Shown here: in pieces, positions 42,260 through 49,427 of the stretch
Numbering within the stretch: position 1 is the stretch's first letter
Layout of the letters: the number at the start of each line of letters is the position of its first letter
Assembly (NCBI RefSeq): GCF_042665095.1
Contig: NZ_JBHTBV010000001.1
DNA length: 64,000 nt
Strand: one strand, 5' to 3'
From: Gordonibacter pamelaeae
GTDB taxonomy: Bacteria > Actinomycetota > Coriobacteriia > Coriobacteriales > Eggerthellaceae
Made by a program: the position numbers and the translations under genes
Notes under the pieces: model-generated
What the model saw: only the letters and a program-made list of their open reading frames with translations
Told to the model about the DNA's origin: nothing
Database searches by the model: none

Positions 42260-42334
42260 GGCCGCCTAGCGCAACGGATAGCGCTCCGGCCTCCTAAGCC
42301 GGGCATCCGGGTTCGATTCCCGGGGCGGCCGCCA
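42260..42334 (+). tRNA. phage tRNA-Arg(CCT)
   Basis: A complete 75-base cloverleaf with encoded CCA. Acceptor GGCCGCC pairs with GGCGGCC; the anticodon loop in GGCCT-CCT-AAGCC gives CCT, reading AGG; the T arm is CCGGG-TTCGATT-CCCGG. It lies inside the early phage operon. A degenerate copy of its 3' half follows at 42599. Confidence 0.95.
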
Positions 42335-42356
42335 GGGAAGAAGAGAAGAGGGACCC

Positions 42357-42602
42357 ATGGACAAGACTACACGCGAAACGCTGCAAGTCATCGTTGATGA
42401 ACTGAAGGCGAAGAAGGCCCGTACAGCAGCAACTGAATGCCGATTTCTGGACGAGACGACGAGAGGGGTCGGCGGAATGTCGGAGGAAGACCGAAGAACC
42501 CACGAATGGATGCTTGGTGTGTTCTCGGGAATCTCTGGGGCGCTGGAATTCGTGGAGGGCTTTATTGCCGATTCGGGCGTCGACGAGTGTAAGTCAGCGT
42601 AA
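42357..42602 (+). CDS. phage protein of unknown function
   Basis: This 81-residue protein begins 'MDKTTRETLQVIVDELKAKKARTAATECRF' and ends 'MLGVFSGISGALEFVEGFIADSGVDECKSA'. It is mainly helical with an amphipathic C-terminal part. GAAGAGAGGG provides a ribosome binding site, and the gene starts 22 bases after the tRNA. Its last codons overlap the tRNA-like fragment. I recognise no family. Confidence 0.7.
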   Translation: MDKTTRETLQVIVDELKAKKARTAATECRFLDETTRGVGGMSEEDRRTHEWMLGVFSGISGALEFVEGFIADSGVDECKSA

Positions 42603-42636
42603 GCCGGGCGTCCGGGTTTGATCCCCGGGGCCGCCA
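42599..42636 (+). pseudogene. tRNA-Arg 3'-half fragment
   Basis: The bases from TAAGCCGGGC to GCCGCCA repeat the 3' half of the tRNA-Arg at 42260 with a few changes (one A to G, one C to T, one T to C, and a loss of bases in the acceptor strand). The 5' half is absent; its place is taken by the end of the gene before. It resembles the tRNA-end footprints left by integration or by recombination at tRNA genes. Confidence 0.7.
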
Positions 42637-42653
42637 AGGACTACGAGGAACCG

Positions 42654-42744
42654 GATAGGCACGGAACTGGCAGCACAGGGCCAAGCGCCCGCCGAGCGAT
42701 CCCCCTCCTCGCGCACGGAACGTGCTGCCGCTCCCGTGCCTATC
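42654..42744 (+). ncRNA. long two-step hairpin, candidate phage structured RNA
   Basis: GATAGGCACGG (42654-42664) pairs with CCGTGCCTATC (42734-42744). After a symmetric 4x4 internal loop, GGCAGCAC (42669-42676) pairs with GTGCTGCC (42722-42729). This gives 19 perfect base pairs around a 45-base loop. There is no gene here and no T-run, so it is not a simple terminator. It could be a small regulatory RNA, an RNA-processing site after the tRNA, or a DNA element such as an origin. Confidence 0.5.
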
Positions 42745-42872
42745 GGGCAGGCACCTTGAAAACCCAATCGACGCGGCGGTAGGTCCCGCACGCGCCCCCG
42801 CACATCGAGGTGGGAGAGTCGCCCGCTGCACTAAGCGGGAATACTGGAAGACGATTGAAAAGGAGGTGCAGT

Positions 42873-43175
42873 ATGGAGAGCAGGGAGCGCGTCGACCCGC
42901 GCGAGCTGCCGCCCGTGATAACGCCCGAGGATCTTTCCCGGGTGACAGGGCAGCATCCGACGAGCATCAGGAAGCAATGCCGCGACGGGACGATACCGGC
43001 CCGTCGCATCGGGAAGCTGTGGTACATGAACCGCGACGCGGTGCTCGGGAACCTCGTGCCCCAGCCGCTCGTCGTTGACGAGCGAGCGATGAGGATGGTT
43101 CTCGACGCGGCGAGGAAGGCGGTCGAGGCTGGGAAGGCCGTGACGATAAGGTTGGAGGGCTCGAATGCCACATAA
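42873..43175 (+). CDS. HTH protein of the excisionase/MerR-like type
   Basis: The product has 100 residues, with a winged-helix HTH in 'ITPEDLSRVTGQHPTSIRKQCRDGTIPARRIGKLWYMNRDAVLGNLV', the pattern of excisionase and AlpA-like DNA-binding domains. The C-terminal part is helical. AAGGAGGTG lies at perfect distance from ATG 42873. It may be the excisionase or a regulator of the early operon. The start of the next small gene overlaps its end. Confidence 0.8.
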   Translation: MESRERVDPRELPPVITPEDLSRVTGQHPTSIRKQCRDGTIPARRIGKLWYMNRDAVLGNLVPQPLVVDERAMRMVLDAARKAVEAGKAVTIRLEGSNAT

Positions 43176-43335
43176 AAGAGAAGCGCGCCCAGCCGTAGGA
43201 AGCAAGCGCGCATCCGTCTATGAAGACGGTGGGAGTATACCACAATCCGACTGGGAGCGCATGTGCCGCGGCCTGCCGTGGCTGTTCGCCCTTGCCGGGT
43301 CTCTGTGGCTGGTATGGGAGGCGGTCGCATGGTGA
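43165..43335 (+). CDS. small phage membrane protein
   Basis: This 56-residue protein has a basic N-terminus (MPHKREARPAVGSKRAS) and one hydrophobic segment near the end ('GLPWLFALAGSLWLVWEAVAW'). GGAGGG lies five bases before ATG 43165, which overlaps the preceding gene by 11 bases. No family is recognised. Confidence 0.6.
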   Translation: MPHKREARPAVGSKRASVYEDGGSIPQSDWERMCRGLPWLFALAGSLWLVWEAVAW

Positions 43336-43351
43336 TGGCGAGGGCTGGGAC

Positions 43352-43852
43352 ATGCCGCTCGTAGGGGGACGGGGAGGGCTCGGCAGGGGCCTTGCCTCCC
43401 TCGTGCCGGACGCTCCGGCGGACCCGACGGTGGAGGCGCTCTCGCAGCGCGTGGAGGCGCTATCTCGGATGGTTTCGGCGCTCGAGTCCGAGCTTGCCAT
43501 GCACCGCTTGCGCACCGAGGCGCTCTCGGCCGAGCAGATGTACCTCGAGGCCCGCGCCTGGATCGGAGCAAACCCCGACATATGGGGCCTTGTCGCCGGG
43601 CATGCGAGGGCGGCGGCGCACGACAGGCGCCGATTCTCGATGAAGCGCGAGTTCGAGGACCTGCGCGACGAGTACGCGCCCGCAGGTGAGATGCGCTGGA
43701 AGTTCCGCAACTCCCTCACGGCGCCGCTCGCCAGGTTCCTGTTGCAGGAGGTGCCGGAGGTCGGGCCGTACATGGCGCTCGGGCGCAGCAAGGTCGACCG
43801 GTACTTCGACGGCACCTGCTCGCCGCCCGAGGCTGCAGGATGTGATGCGTGA
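43352..43852 (+). CDS. phage protein of unknown function, coiled coil
   Basis: This 166-residue protein has a Gly-rich start (MPLVGGRGGLGRGLASLVP), then a coiled-coil heptad stretch ('TVEALSQRVEALSRMVSALESELAMHRLRTEALSAEQMYLEARAW') and a C-terminal domain 'FRNSLTAPLARFLLQEVPEVGPYMALGRSKVDRYF'. The stop overlaps the start of the DUF4373 gene. Likely an oligomeric early phage protein. Confidence 0.7.
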   Translation: MPLVGGRGGLGRGLASLVPDAPADPTVEALSQRVEALSRMVSALESELAMHRLRTEALSAEQMYLEARAWIGANPDIWGLVAGHARAAAHDRRRFSMKREFEDLRDEYAPAGEMRWKFRNSLTAPLARFLLQEVPEVGPYMALGRSKVDRYFDGTCSPPEAAGCDA

Positions 43853-44298
43853 TGGCGAGGCCAAGGAAGGACCATCTGGAGTACTTCCCCGTCGACGTCG
43901 GGCTGCTCTCGAACCCCAAGATGATGATGGCCGTGAACGACGTGGGTCCCGACGCCGTGTCGGTCTACGTCGCGCTCCTCGCGGCGGTCTACTCGAAGTC
44001 CTACTGGATGCCGAAGGACGACGAGCGGCTGCAGGTGCTGCCGGCGAGGCTGCGCATGTCGGTCGAGCGCTTCGACGCCGCCTACGACGCGCTCGTGCGC
44101 TGGAGGCTCGTCGAGGAGGTGGCAGCGGATGTGGAAAACGATGTGGAGAAGTCGGCCTGCCCCTGCGGGGTGGCGGTCACGTCGAAGGGCATGCAAGAGC
44201 AGTATTTCGCGATCAAAACCCGGGTTATCTCTGAAAAACTCCCGTTTCTGCTCATTAAACCTGGGTTATCGGACGTGGCAAGCCCCGAGAAGTGGTGA
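43852..44298 (+). CDS. DUF4373 phage replication-associated protein
   Basis: This 148-residue protein begins 'MARPRKDHLEYFPVDVGLLSNPKMMMAVNDVGPDAVSVYVALLAAVYSKSYWM', the typical N-terminus of the Lin1244/DUF4373 winged-helix family. These domains often open phage replication initiators; here only that domain plus a short end is present, and the DnaC-like loader follows. An adjacent GTG at 43849 is an alternative start. Confidence 0.85.
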   Translation: MARPRKDHLEYFPVDVGLLSNPKMMMAVNDVGPDAVSVYVALLAAVYSKSYWMPKDDERLQVLPARLRMSVERFDAAYDALVRWRLVEEVAADVENDVEKSACPCGVAVTSKGMQEQYFAIKTRVISEKLPFLLIKPGLSDVASPEKW

Positions 44299-44390
44299 AA
44301 ACCCCCCTAAAGAAAAGAAAAGTAAAGGAAACAAAAGAAAACTAAACCAAACAACGACGTGAGTCGTGCTTGGTTGGGAAGAAGGACGGT
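44299..44390 (+). other. A-rich, G-poor intergenic stretch in the replication block
   Basis: Bases 44299-44360 are almost entirely A and C (AAAGAAAAGAAAAG and similar), in sharp contrast to the GC-rich surroundings. It lies between the DUF4373 initiator-like gene and the DnaC-like loader. An AT-rich unwinding region of a phage origin is a possible reading. Confidence 0.4.
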
Positions 44391-45005
44391 ATGGGATTCG
44401 AGGTCATGGCCGGGGCGGGCGACGTCTCGGCGAGGACCGAGCGCGAGCGCGCCCGGCAGAGGAGGGTGAAGCGCTCGGGCATACCCGCGCGCTACCTCGC
44501 CGCCTCCATCGACCGCTGCCCGGTCGAGGTGCAGCGCTGGGCGGCGGAGTACGGGGAGCGCACGAGGACCGGGCTCGTGCTCCACGGAGGAGTTGGCACC
44601 GGAAAGACGTATGCGGCATGCGCCGCGCTCCTGGCCATCGCCGACCGCGCCACGGTGCGGTTCGCCACGGGGTCGCGGATGCTGCGCGAGATCCGCTCGT
44701 CGTACAAGCGGCCCGGCGAGGCCGAGGAGGACGTGGTGGCGCGCTACACCGGCCCGCGCGTGCTCGTCATCGACGATATCGGCCAGGAGCAGGCGACCGA
44801 CTGGGCGCTGTCGCAGCTCTTGAGCGTCATCGACGAGCGGCAGGCGGCGATGAAGCCCACGATCTACACGACGCAGACGGCAGGCGACGGCATCGTGGCG
44901 CGCCTGTCGGTGCACGGCGACTCGTCGGCCGCCGAGGCCATCGTGTCGCGGATGCGCGAGTGCGCGGCCGTGGCCTTCCGCGGGCCGGATAGGAGGGTCT
45001 CGTGA
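44391..45005 (+). CDS. DnaC/IstB-like helicase loader ATPase
   Basis: This 204-residue AAA+ protein has Walker A 'LHGGVGTGKTYAA' and Walker B 'VLVIDDIG' followed by 'TDWALSQLLSVIDERQAAMKPTIYTTQ' and 'AIVSRMRECAAVAFRG', the arrangement of DnaC-type loaders. It should place the host or phage replicative helicase at the origin. ATG 44391 follows GAAGGA. The stop overlaps the helicase-methyltransferase start by four bases. Confidence 0.9.
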   Translation: MGFEVMAGAGDVSARTERERARQRRVKRSGIPARYLAASIDRCPVEVQRWAAEYGERTRTGLVLHGGVGTGKTYAACAALLAIADRATVRFATGSRMLREIRSSYKRPGEAEEDVVARYTGPRVLVIDDIGQEQATDWALSQLLSVIDERQAAMKPTIYTTQTAGDGIVARLSVHGDSSAAEAIVSRMRECAAVAFRGPDRRVS

Positions 45006-47506
45006 GCGCGTTGCCGGCCGGCTACGCGGAGTTCTTGGACAACAAGCGCGCCTCGGCCCCGTCGTCGGGCTTCGACCCGGGCGACGAGGTGTCGGACGTG
45101 CTCTTCGGCTTCCAGCGCGCCATCGTGCGCTGGGCCGTGGCGGGCGGGCGGCGCGCGATCTTCGCGGCGTTCGGCCTCGGCAAGTCCCTCATGCAGCTCG
45201 AGGCCGTGCGGTTGGTGCTGGCGCATGACGGGGGGCGGGGGCTGATAGTGTGCCCGCTCGGGGTTCGCCAGGAGTTCGCGCGGGACGCGCGGCTGCTCGG
45301 CGTCGAGGCCTCCTTCGTCCGCCGGTCCGAGGAGGTCTCCGCCGACGGGATCTACCTCACGAACTACGAGAGCGTGCGCGACGGCCGGCTCGACCCGGGG
45401 CTGTTCGACGTGGCGAGCCTCGACGAGGCGAGCGTGCTGCGCTCTTTCGGCAGCAAGACCTACCAGACGTTCCTCGGGCTCTTCGACCAGGTGCCGTACC
45501 GCTTCGTCGCGACCGCCACCCCGAGCCCCAACCGCTACAAGGAGCTGATCCACTACGCCGGGTTCCTCGGGATCATGGACACGGGGCAGGCGCTCACGCG
45601 CTTCTTCCAGCGCGACTCGACCAAGGCCAACAACCTCACGCTCTACCCGCACAAGGAGCGCGAGTTCTGGCTGTGGCTTGCGTCCTGGGCGGTGTTCGTG
45701 CAGCGCCCGAGCGACCTGGGGTACTCGGACGCGGGGTACGACCTGCCGCCCATCGAGGTCGTGTGGCACGAGGTTCCCGCTGGCGACGGGTCGCGCATGC
45801 CGGTCGGGCGCGACGGGCAGGCCGTCGCCTTCGAGGACGCTGCGGTGTCGGCCACGGCGGCGGCGCGGGTCAAGCGCGAGACGATGGCGGCGCGCGTTGC
45901 GAAGGCCAAGGAGATCGTGGACGCGGCGCCGGAGGACTCGTTCATCCTGTGGCACGACCTGGAGGACGAGCGGCGCGCCATCAAGGCCGCGATCCCCGAG
46001 GCGGTGGAGGTGTACGGATCGCTCGACCTCGACGAGCGCGAGCGGCGCGTCATCGGGTTCTCGGAGGGGGAGTTCAGGATACTGGCCACGAAGCCGATCC
46101 TCTCGGGGTCGGGCTGCAACTTCCAGAGGCACTGCCACCGCGAGGTGTTCGTGGGCGTCGGGTTCAAGTTCAACGACTTCGTGCAGTCGGTCCACCGCGT
46201 GCAGCGATTCCAGCAAAAGCATCCGGTGCGCATCGACATCGTTTACGCGGAAGCGGAGCGCGAGGTGGTGCGCAACCTGCGGGACAAGTGGGCGAGATAC
46301 GAGGAGCTGAACGAGCGCATGTCAGATATCATCAGGGAATACGGCTTGGCCGACGCGTCCATCGCCGAGGCGATGGCGAGGAGCGTCGGCATCGAGCGCA
46401 TGGAGGCGAGCGGCGAGGGGTGGCTCGCGGCGAACAACGACACGGTGGCCGAGACGGCCGCCATGGAGCCGGACTCCGTGGACCTGATCGTCACGTCCAT
46501 CCCGTTCTCGAACCACTACGAGTACACGCCGAGCTACAACGACTTCGGCCACACCGACGGCGACGCGCACTTCTTCGCGCAGATGGACTTCCTCACGCCC
46601 GAGCTCTACCGCGTGCTCAAACCGGGGAGGATCTACGCCTGCCACACCAAGGACCGCATCAACTTCGGATCCGTCACCGGGGCGGGGCTGCCGACCGTGC
46701 AGCCGTTCCACGCCGAGGTCATAGCCCACGGCATCAAGCATGGGTTCGACTACCTGGGCATGGTGACTGTGGTAACCGACGTGGTGCGCGAGAACAACCA
46801 GACGTACCGGCTGGGGTGGACGGAGTGCTGCAAGGACGGCACGAAGATGGGGGTCGGCAGCCCCGAGTACGTCATCCTGCTCCACAAGCCCCAGACCGAC
46901 CGCGCACGCGGCTACGCCGACGTGCCGGTCGCGCACGAGAAGGAGGCCTACAGCCGCGCCCGCTGGCAGGTTGACGCGCACGCCTTCTGGCGGTCCTCGG
47001 GCGACCGCCCGCTCTCTCCCGAGGACTGGGCGGCGGTGCCGCCGGGCGACCTGCCGAAGGCGTTCCGCGCGGCCCAGGAGGGGCGCGTGTACGACTACGC
47101 CGCCCATGTGCGCATCGGGGAGGCCCTCGACGGCGAGGGGCGGCTGCCCTCGTCGTTCATGGCGCTCGCGCCGGCGAGCTGGCATCCGGAGGTGTGGGAC
47201 GACGTGAGCCGCATGCTCACGCTCAACACCGAGCAGTCGCGGGGGCGCCGCCAGATGCACGTGTGCCCGCTGCAGTTCGACATCGTCGACCGGCTGGTGG
47301 AGCGATACAGCAACCCCGGCGAGCTCGTGTACGACCCGTTCGCGGGGCTCATGACCGTGCCGTTGCGGGCGCTCAAGCTCGGGCGGCGGGGGCGGGGGGT
47401 GGAGCTGAACGCCGGATACTGGCTCGACGGCGTGAAGTACCTCCAGGCGGAGGAGCGCCGATCTGACATGCCGACGATATTCGACCTGATAGGAGATGAG
47501 TCATGA
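45002..47506 (+). CDS. fused SNF2-type helicase and DNA methyltransferase
   Basis: The product has 834 residues. The N-terminal half is a helicase-like ATPase: 'VLFGFQRAIVRWAV', a Walker A-like 'FAAFGLGKSLMQ' near residue 58, 'LIVCPLGVRQEFARDA', DEAS near 140, 'RFVATATPSPNRYKELIHYAGFLGI' near 165 and a second RecA-like domain ending 'QSVHRVQRFQQKHPVRIDIVYAE'. The C-terminal half is a beta-class methyltransferase with motif IV 'DLIVTSIPFSNHYEY' near 493 (usually TSPPY) and motif I 'VYDPFAGLMTVPLRALKLGRRGRGVELNAGYW' near 775. It probably methylates phage DNA (N4-cytosine or N6-adenine). No nuclease domain is seen. Confidence 0.85.
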   Translation: MSALPAGYAEFLDNKRASAPSSGFDPGDEVSDVLFGFQRAIVRWAVAGGRRAIFAAFGLGKSLMQLEAVRLVLAHDGGRGLIVCPLGVRQEFARDARLLGVEASFVRRSEEVSADGIYLTNYESVRDGRLDPGLFDVASLDEASVLRSFGSKTYQTFLGLFDQVPYRFVATATPSPNRYKELIHYAGFLGIMDTGQALTRFFQRDSTKANNLTLYPHKEREFWLWLASWAVFVQRPSDLGYSDAGYDLPPIEVVWHEVPAGDGSRMPVGRDGQAVAFEDAAVSATAAARVKRETMAARVAKAKEIVDAAPEDSFILWHDLEDERRAIKAAIPEAVEVYGSLDLDERERRVIGFSEGEFRILATKPILSGSGCNFQRHCHREVFVGVGFKFNDFVQSVHRVQRFQQKHPVRIDIVYAEAEREVVRNLRDKWARYEELNERMSDIIREYGLADASIAEAMARSVGIERMEASGEGWLAANNDTVAETAAMEPDSVDLIVTSIPFSNHYEYTPSYNDFGHTDGDAHFFAQMDFLTPELYRVLKPGRIYACHTKDRINFGSVTGAGLPTVQPFHAEVIAHGIKHGFDYLGMVTVVTDVVRENNQTYRLGWTECCKDGTKMGVGSPEYVILLHKPQTDRARGYADVPVAHEKEAYSRARWQVDAHAFWRSSGDRPLSPEDWAAVPPGDLPKAFRAAQEGRVYDYAAHVRIGEALDGEGRLPSSFMALAPASWHPEVWDDVSRMLTLNTEQSRGRRQMHVCPLQFDIVDRLVERYSNPGELVYDPFAGLMTVPLRALKLGRRGRGVELNAGYWLDGVKYLQAEERRSDMPTIFDLIGDES

Positions 47507-48612
47507 GGATAAGCATAGCGAAGGACGTCCTAAAGGACGCCCTCTCGGCCGCGTGCCGGGCGACGGCGGACGGCAACTCGTTGCCCGAGCTCGCCTGCGT
47601 GCTCGTGGAGGCAGGGGGCGACGGCGCCGTCATCGAGGCGACCGACGGGACGTTCTCGGTGCGCGCGTCGGCCGCCGCGCTCGTCGAGGAGGAGGGGCGC
47701 GCGCTCGTGCCGGCGGCGCGCCTCGCGTCGCTCGTGCGGGCGCTGCCCGACGGCGCGGTCGCACTATCGGCCGACTCCCGGTCGGCCTCGGTGTCGTGCG
47801 CGCAGGCCTCGGCCGTCCTGCCGGCGCTCGACCCCGCCGGGTTCCCCGCGTTCCCCCGGGTCGGGGACGGGGCCTCGGTGACGCTGCCCTTCGAGCCGCT
47901 GTCGGCCGCGTGCGCCCGTGCCGCGAGGTTCGCCGAGAAGCCCGGCAAGGACGGCAAGGGAGGTCCTAAGTGCGGCGTGCTCTTCGAGTGGGGCGGCGGC
48001 GAGCTGCGCGTGGTCGCCACCGACGGGCTGCGCGTGTCCATCGAGCGTCTGCCGGTGGCCGGCGGGGGCGAGGGCTCGGTTGTGGCGCCCGCCCGCCTCG
48101 CGGCCGACGCGGCGGCCCTCGACTGCACGCGGACGGCCACGCTCGCATGCTCCGGGCGGCAGGTCGTCCTCCGCGTGGACGGATGCACCCTGGTGGCCCG
48201 GCGCATCGAGGGCGACTTCCCCAACTGGCGCATGCTCGACGAGGTGGCCGACCCGGCCGCCACGGCCGTGTTCGACCGCGGCCAGCTCCTCGGCGCCGCC
48301 CGCCGCGCGCTCGCGATAGGGCGCGGGCCGGGGGCGGTCGGCATCTCGCTCAAGGGCGAGGGGCTCCCGGCGGTCGTGGAGCGCGACCTCGGCGCCGAGG
48401 GCCGCTCGGTCGACGAGGTGGAGTGCGCACACGCCTCCGGCTCGCATGAGGCGTGTGCATCGCCCGCGTTTTTGGTCGAGGCCCTCGCGGCGGTGCCCGA
48501 TGACGTGGTTTCGGTCGAGGTCGGCGGCGGGCGGAAGCCCATCATGTTCAAGACCCTGTCGGGCTCGTACCGCCAGGCCGTCATGCCGGTCGTGCTGCCG
48601 AAAGGGCGGTGA
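47503..48612 (+). CDS. phage-encoded DNA polymerase III beta-like sliding clamp
   Basis: This 369-residue protein has the three-domain clamp layout: 'MRISIAKDVLKDALSAACRATADGNSLPELACVLVEA...IEATDGTFSV', then 'VVATDGLRVSIERLPVA', 'GDFPNWRMLDE' and the final 'RQAVMPVVLPKGR', where DnaN normally ends in 'YLIMPMRL'. It should encircle DNA and hold the polymerase. The length matches bacterial DnaN (about 365-375). It overlaps the methyltransferase gene by four bases. A phage clamp gene is unusual and suggests a rewired replisome. Confidence 0.85.
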   Translation: MRISIAKDVLKDALSAACRATADGNSLPELACVLVEAGGDGAVIEATDGTFSVRASAAALVEEEGRALVPAARLASLVRALPDGAVALSADSRSASVSCAQASAVLPALDPAGFPAFPRVGDGASVTLPFEPLSAACARAARFAEKPGKDGKGGPKCGVLFEWGGGELRVVATDGLRVSIERLPVAGGGEGSVVAPARLAADAAALDCTRTATLACSGRQVVLRVDGCTLVARRIEGDFPNWRMLDEVADPAATAVFDRGQLLGAARRALAIGRGPGAVGISLKGEGLPAVVERDLGAEGRSVDEVECAHASGSHEACASPAFLVEALAAVPDDVVSVEVGGGRKPIMFKTLSGSYRQAVMPVVLPKGR

Positions 48613-48815
48613 TCAACGTGGGCGATAAGACGGTGTACGTGGTGGTCGCCGAGTACCCCGATGCGCGCCGGGACTCCCGGGAGCCTTTACCGGTGGTTTT
48701 GGGCGTGTTCACCGAGCGCTGGCGGGCCGAACTCGCGGCCGGCCAGCTCGGAGGGGACGTCCATGAGTCATCCCTGCACGTGGGAGACGGAGGCGTCGGG
48801 GGTGATGCGTCGTGA
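48609..48815 (+). CDS. phage protein of unknown function
   Basis: This 68-residue protein begins (GTG) 'INVGDKTVYVVVAEYPDARRDSREPLPVVLGVFTERWRAELAAGQLG', a beta-beta-alpha pattern, and ends Gly-rich. It is coupled by overlapping stop and start codons to both neighbours. No family is recognised. Confidence 0.65.
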   Translation: MINVGDKTVYVVVAEYPDARRDSREPLPVVLGVFTERWRAELAAGQLGGDVHESSLHVGDGGVGGDAS

Positions 48816-49123
48816 GCGCGGGCATCGACGAGATGGGGCCGAAGGAGCTGCTCGCATGGGCCAACGGGCTCGGCATCTGCCGCTTCGAGCTCGATGGCGA
48901 CGAGGTGCGCTGCGAGGGGAGGAACGTGGAGATCCGGCTCGATCTGGGCGAGTTCTCCGAGAGCATCGGAGGGGGCCGGTTCGTGGGGTTCGACTTCGAG
49001 GACGAAAGGGACGGCTACCGCGCCGGCAGCATGCCGTGCAGGACCCTCGAGGAGGCCGCCGAGCGCATCGAGCTGCGCGCCGTCGATCTCGGGCTGTACG
49101 CGGGGCAGGTAATGGCGTTCTGA
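48812..49123 (+). CDS. phage protein of unknown function
   Basis: This 103-residue acidic protein reads 'MSAGIDEMGPKELLAWANGLGICRFELDGDEVRCEGRNVEIRLDLGEFSESIGGGRFVGFDFEDERDGYRAG'. It appears to be an alpha-beta fold. Its GTG start overlaps the preceding stop. No family is recognised. Confidence 0.68.
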   Translation: MSAGIDEMGPKELLAWANGLGICRFELDGDEVRCEGRNVEIRLDLGEFSESIGGGRFVGFDFEDERDGYRAGSMPCRTLEEAAERIELRAVDLGLYAGQVMAF

Positions 49124-49139
49124 CGAAAGGAAGTGTCGC

Positions 49140-49427
49140 ATGGCGAACATGGTGTACGGCGAGGGCGAGCGCGCGCCGATGAAGGAAGAGGCTCCGTCGC
49201 CCTTCGACCCGGTGGAGCGGCCCGAGCACTACGTTCAGGGCTCCGTCGAGTGCATCGACGCGATCAAGGCGGCGACGGCGGGGCTCGGCGGGTTCGAGGG
49301 CTACTGCGCCGGCAACGCCGTCAAGTACCTGTGGCGTTGGCACCGCAAAGGCGGCGTGCAGGACCTGCGCAAGGCGCGGTGGTACCTCGACCGCCTCATC
49401 GCGTCGGCCGAGGGGTTCCGCTCCTGA
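49140..49427 (+). CDS. DUF3310 phage protein
   Basis: The product has 95 residues, with the family signature 'DPVERPEHYVQGSVECIDAIKAA' and 'FCAGNAVKYLWRWHRKGGVQDLRKARWYLDRLI' (here 'YCAGNAVKYLWRW'). DUF3310 proteins are common in phage replication blocks and are related to phage nucleotide kinase gene regions; the activity is not established. GAAAGGAAG precedes the start, and its TGA overlaps the next ATG. Confidence 0.88.
   Translation: MANMVYGEGERAPMKEEAPSPFDPVERPEHYVQGSVECIDAIKAATAGLGGFEGYCAGNAVKYLWRWHRKGGVQDLRKARWYLDRLIASAEGFRS

Noticed and set aside
42740..43330. Minus-strand frame of 196 codons across the phage hairpin and excisionase-like gene
   Set aside because: It has no ribosome binding site or recognisable domain and opposes well-started plus-strand genes.
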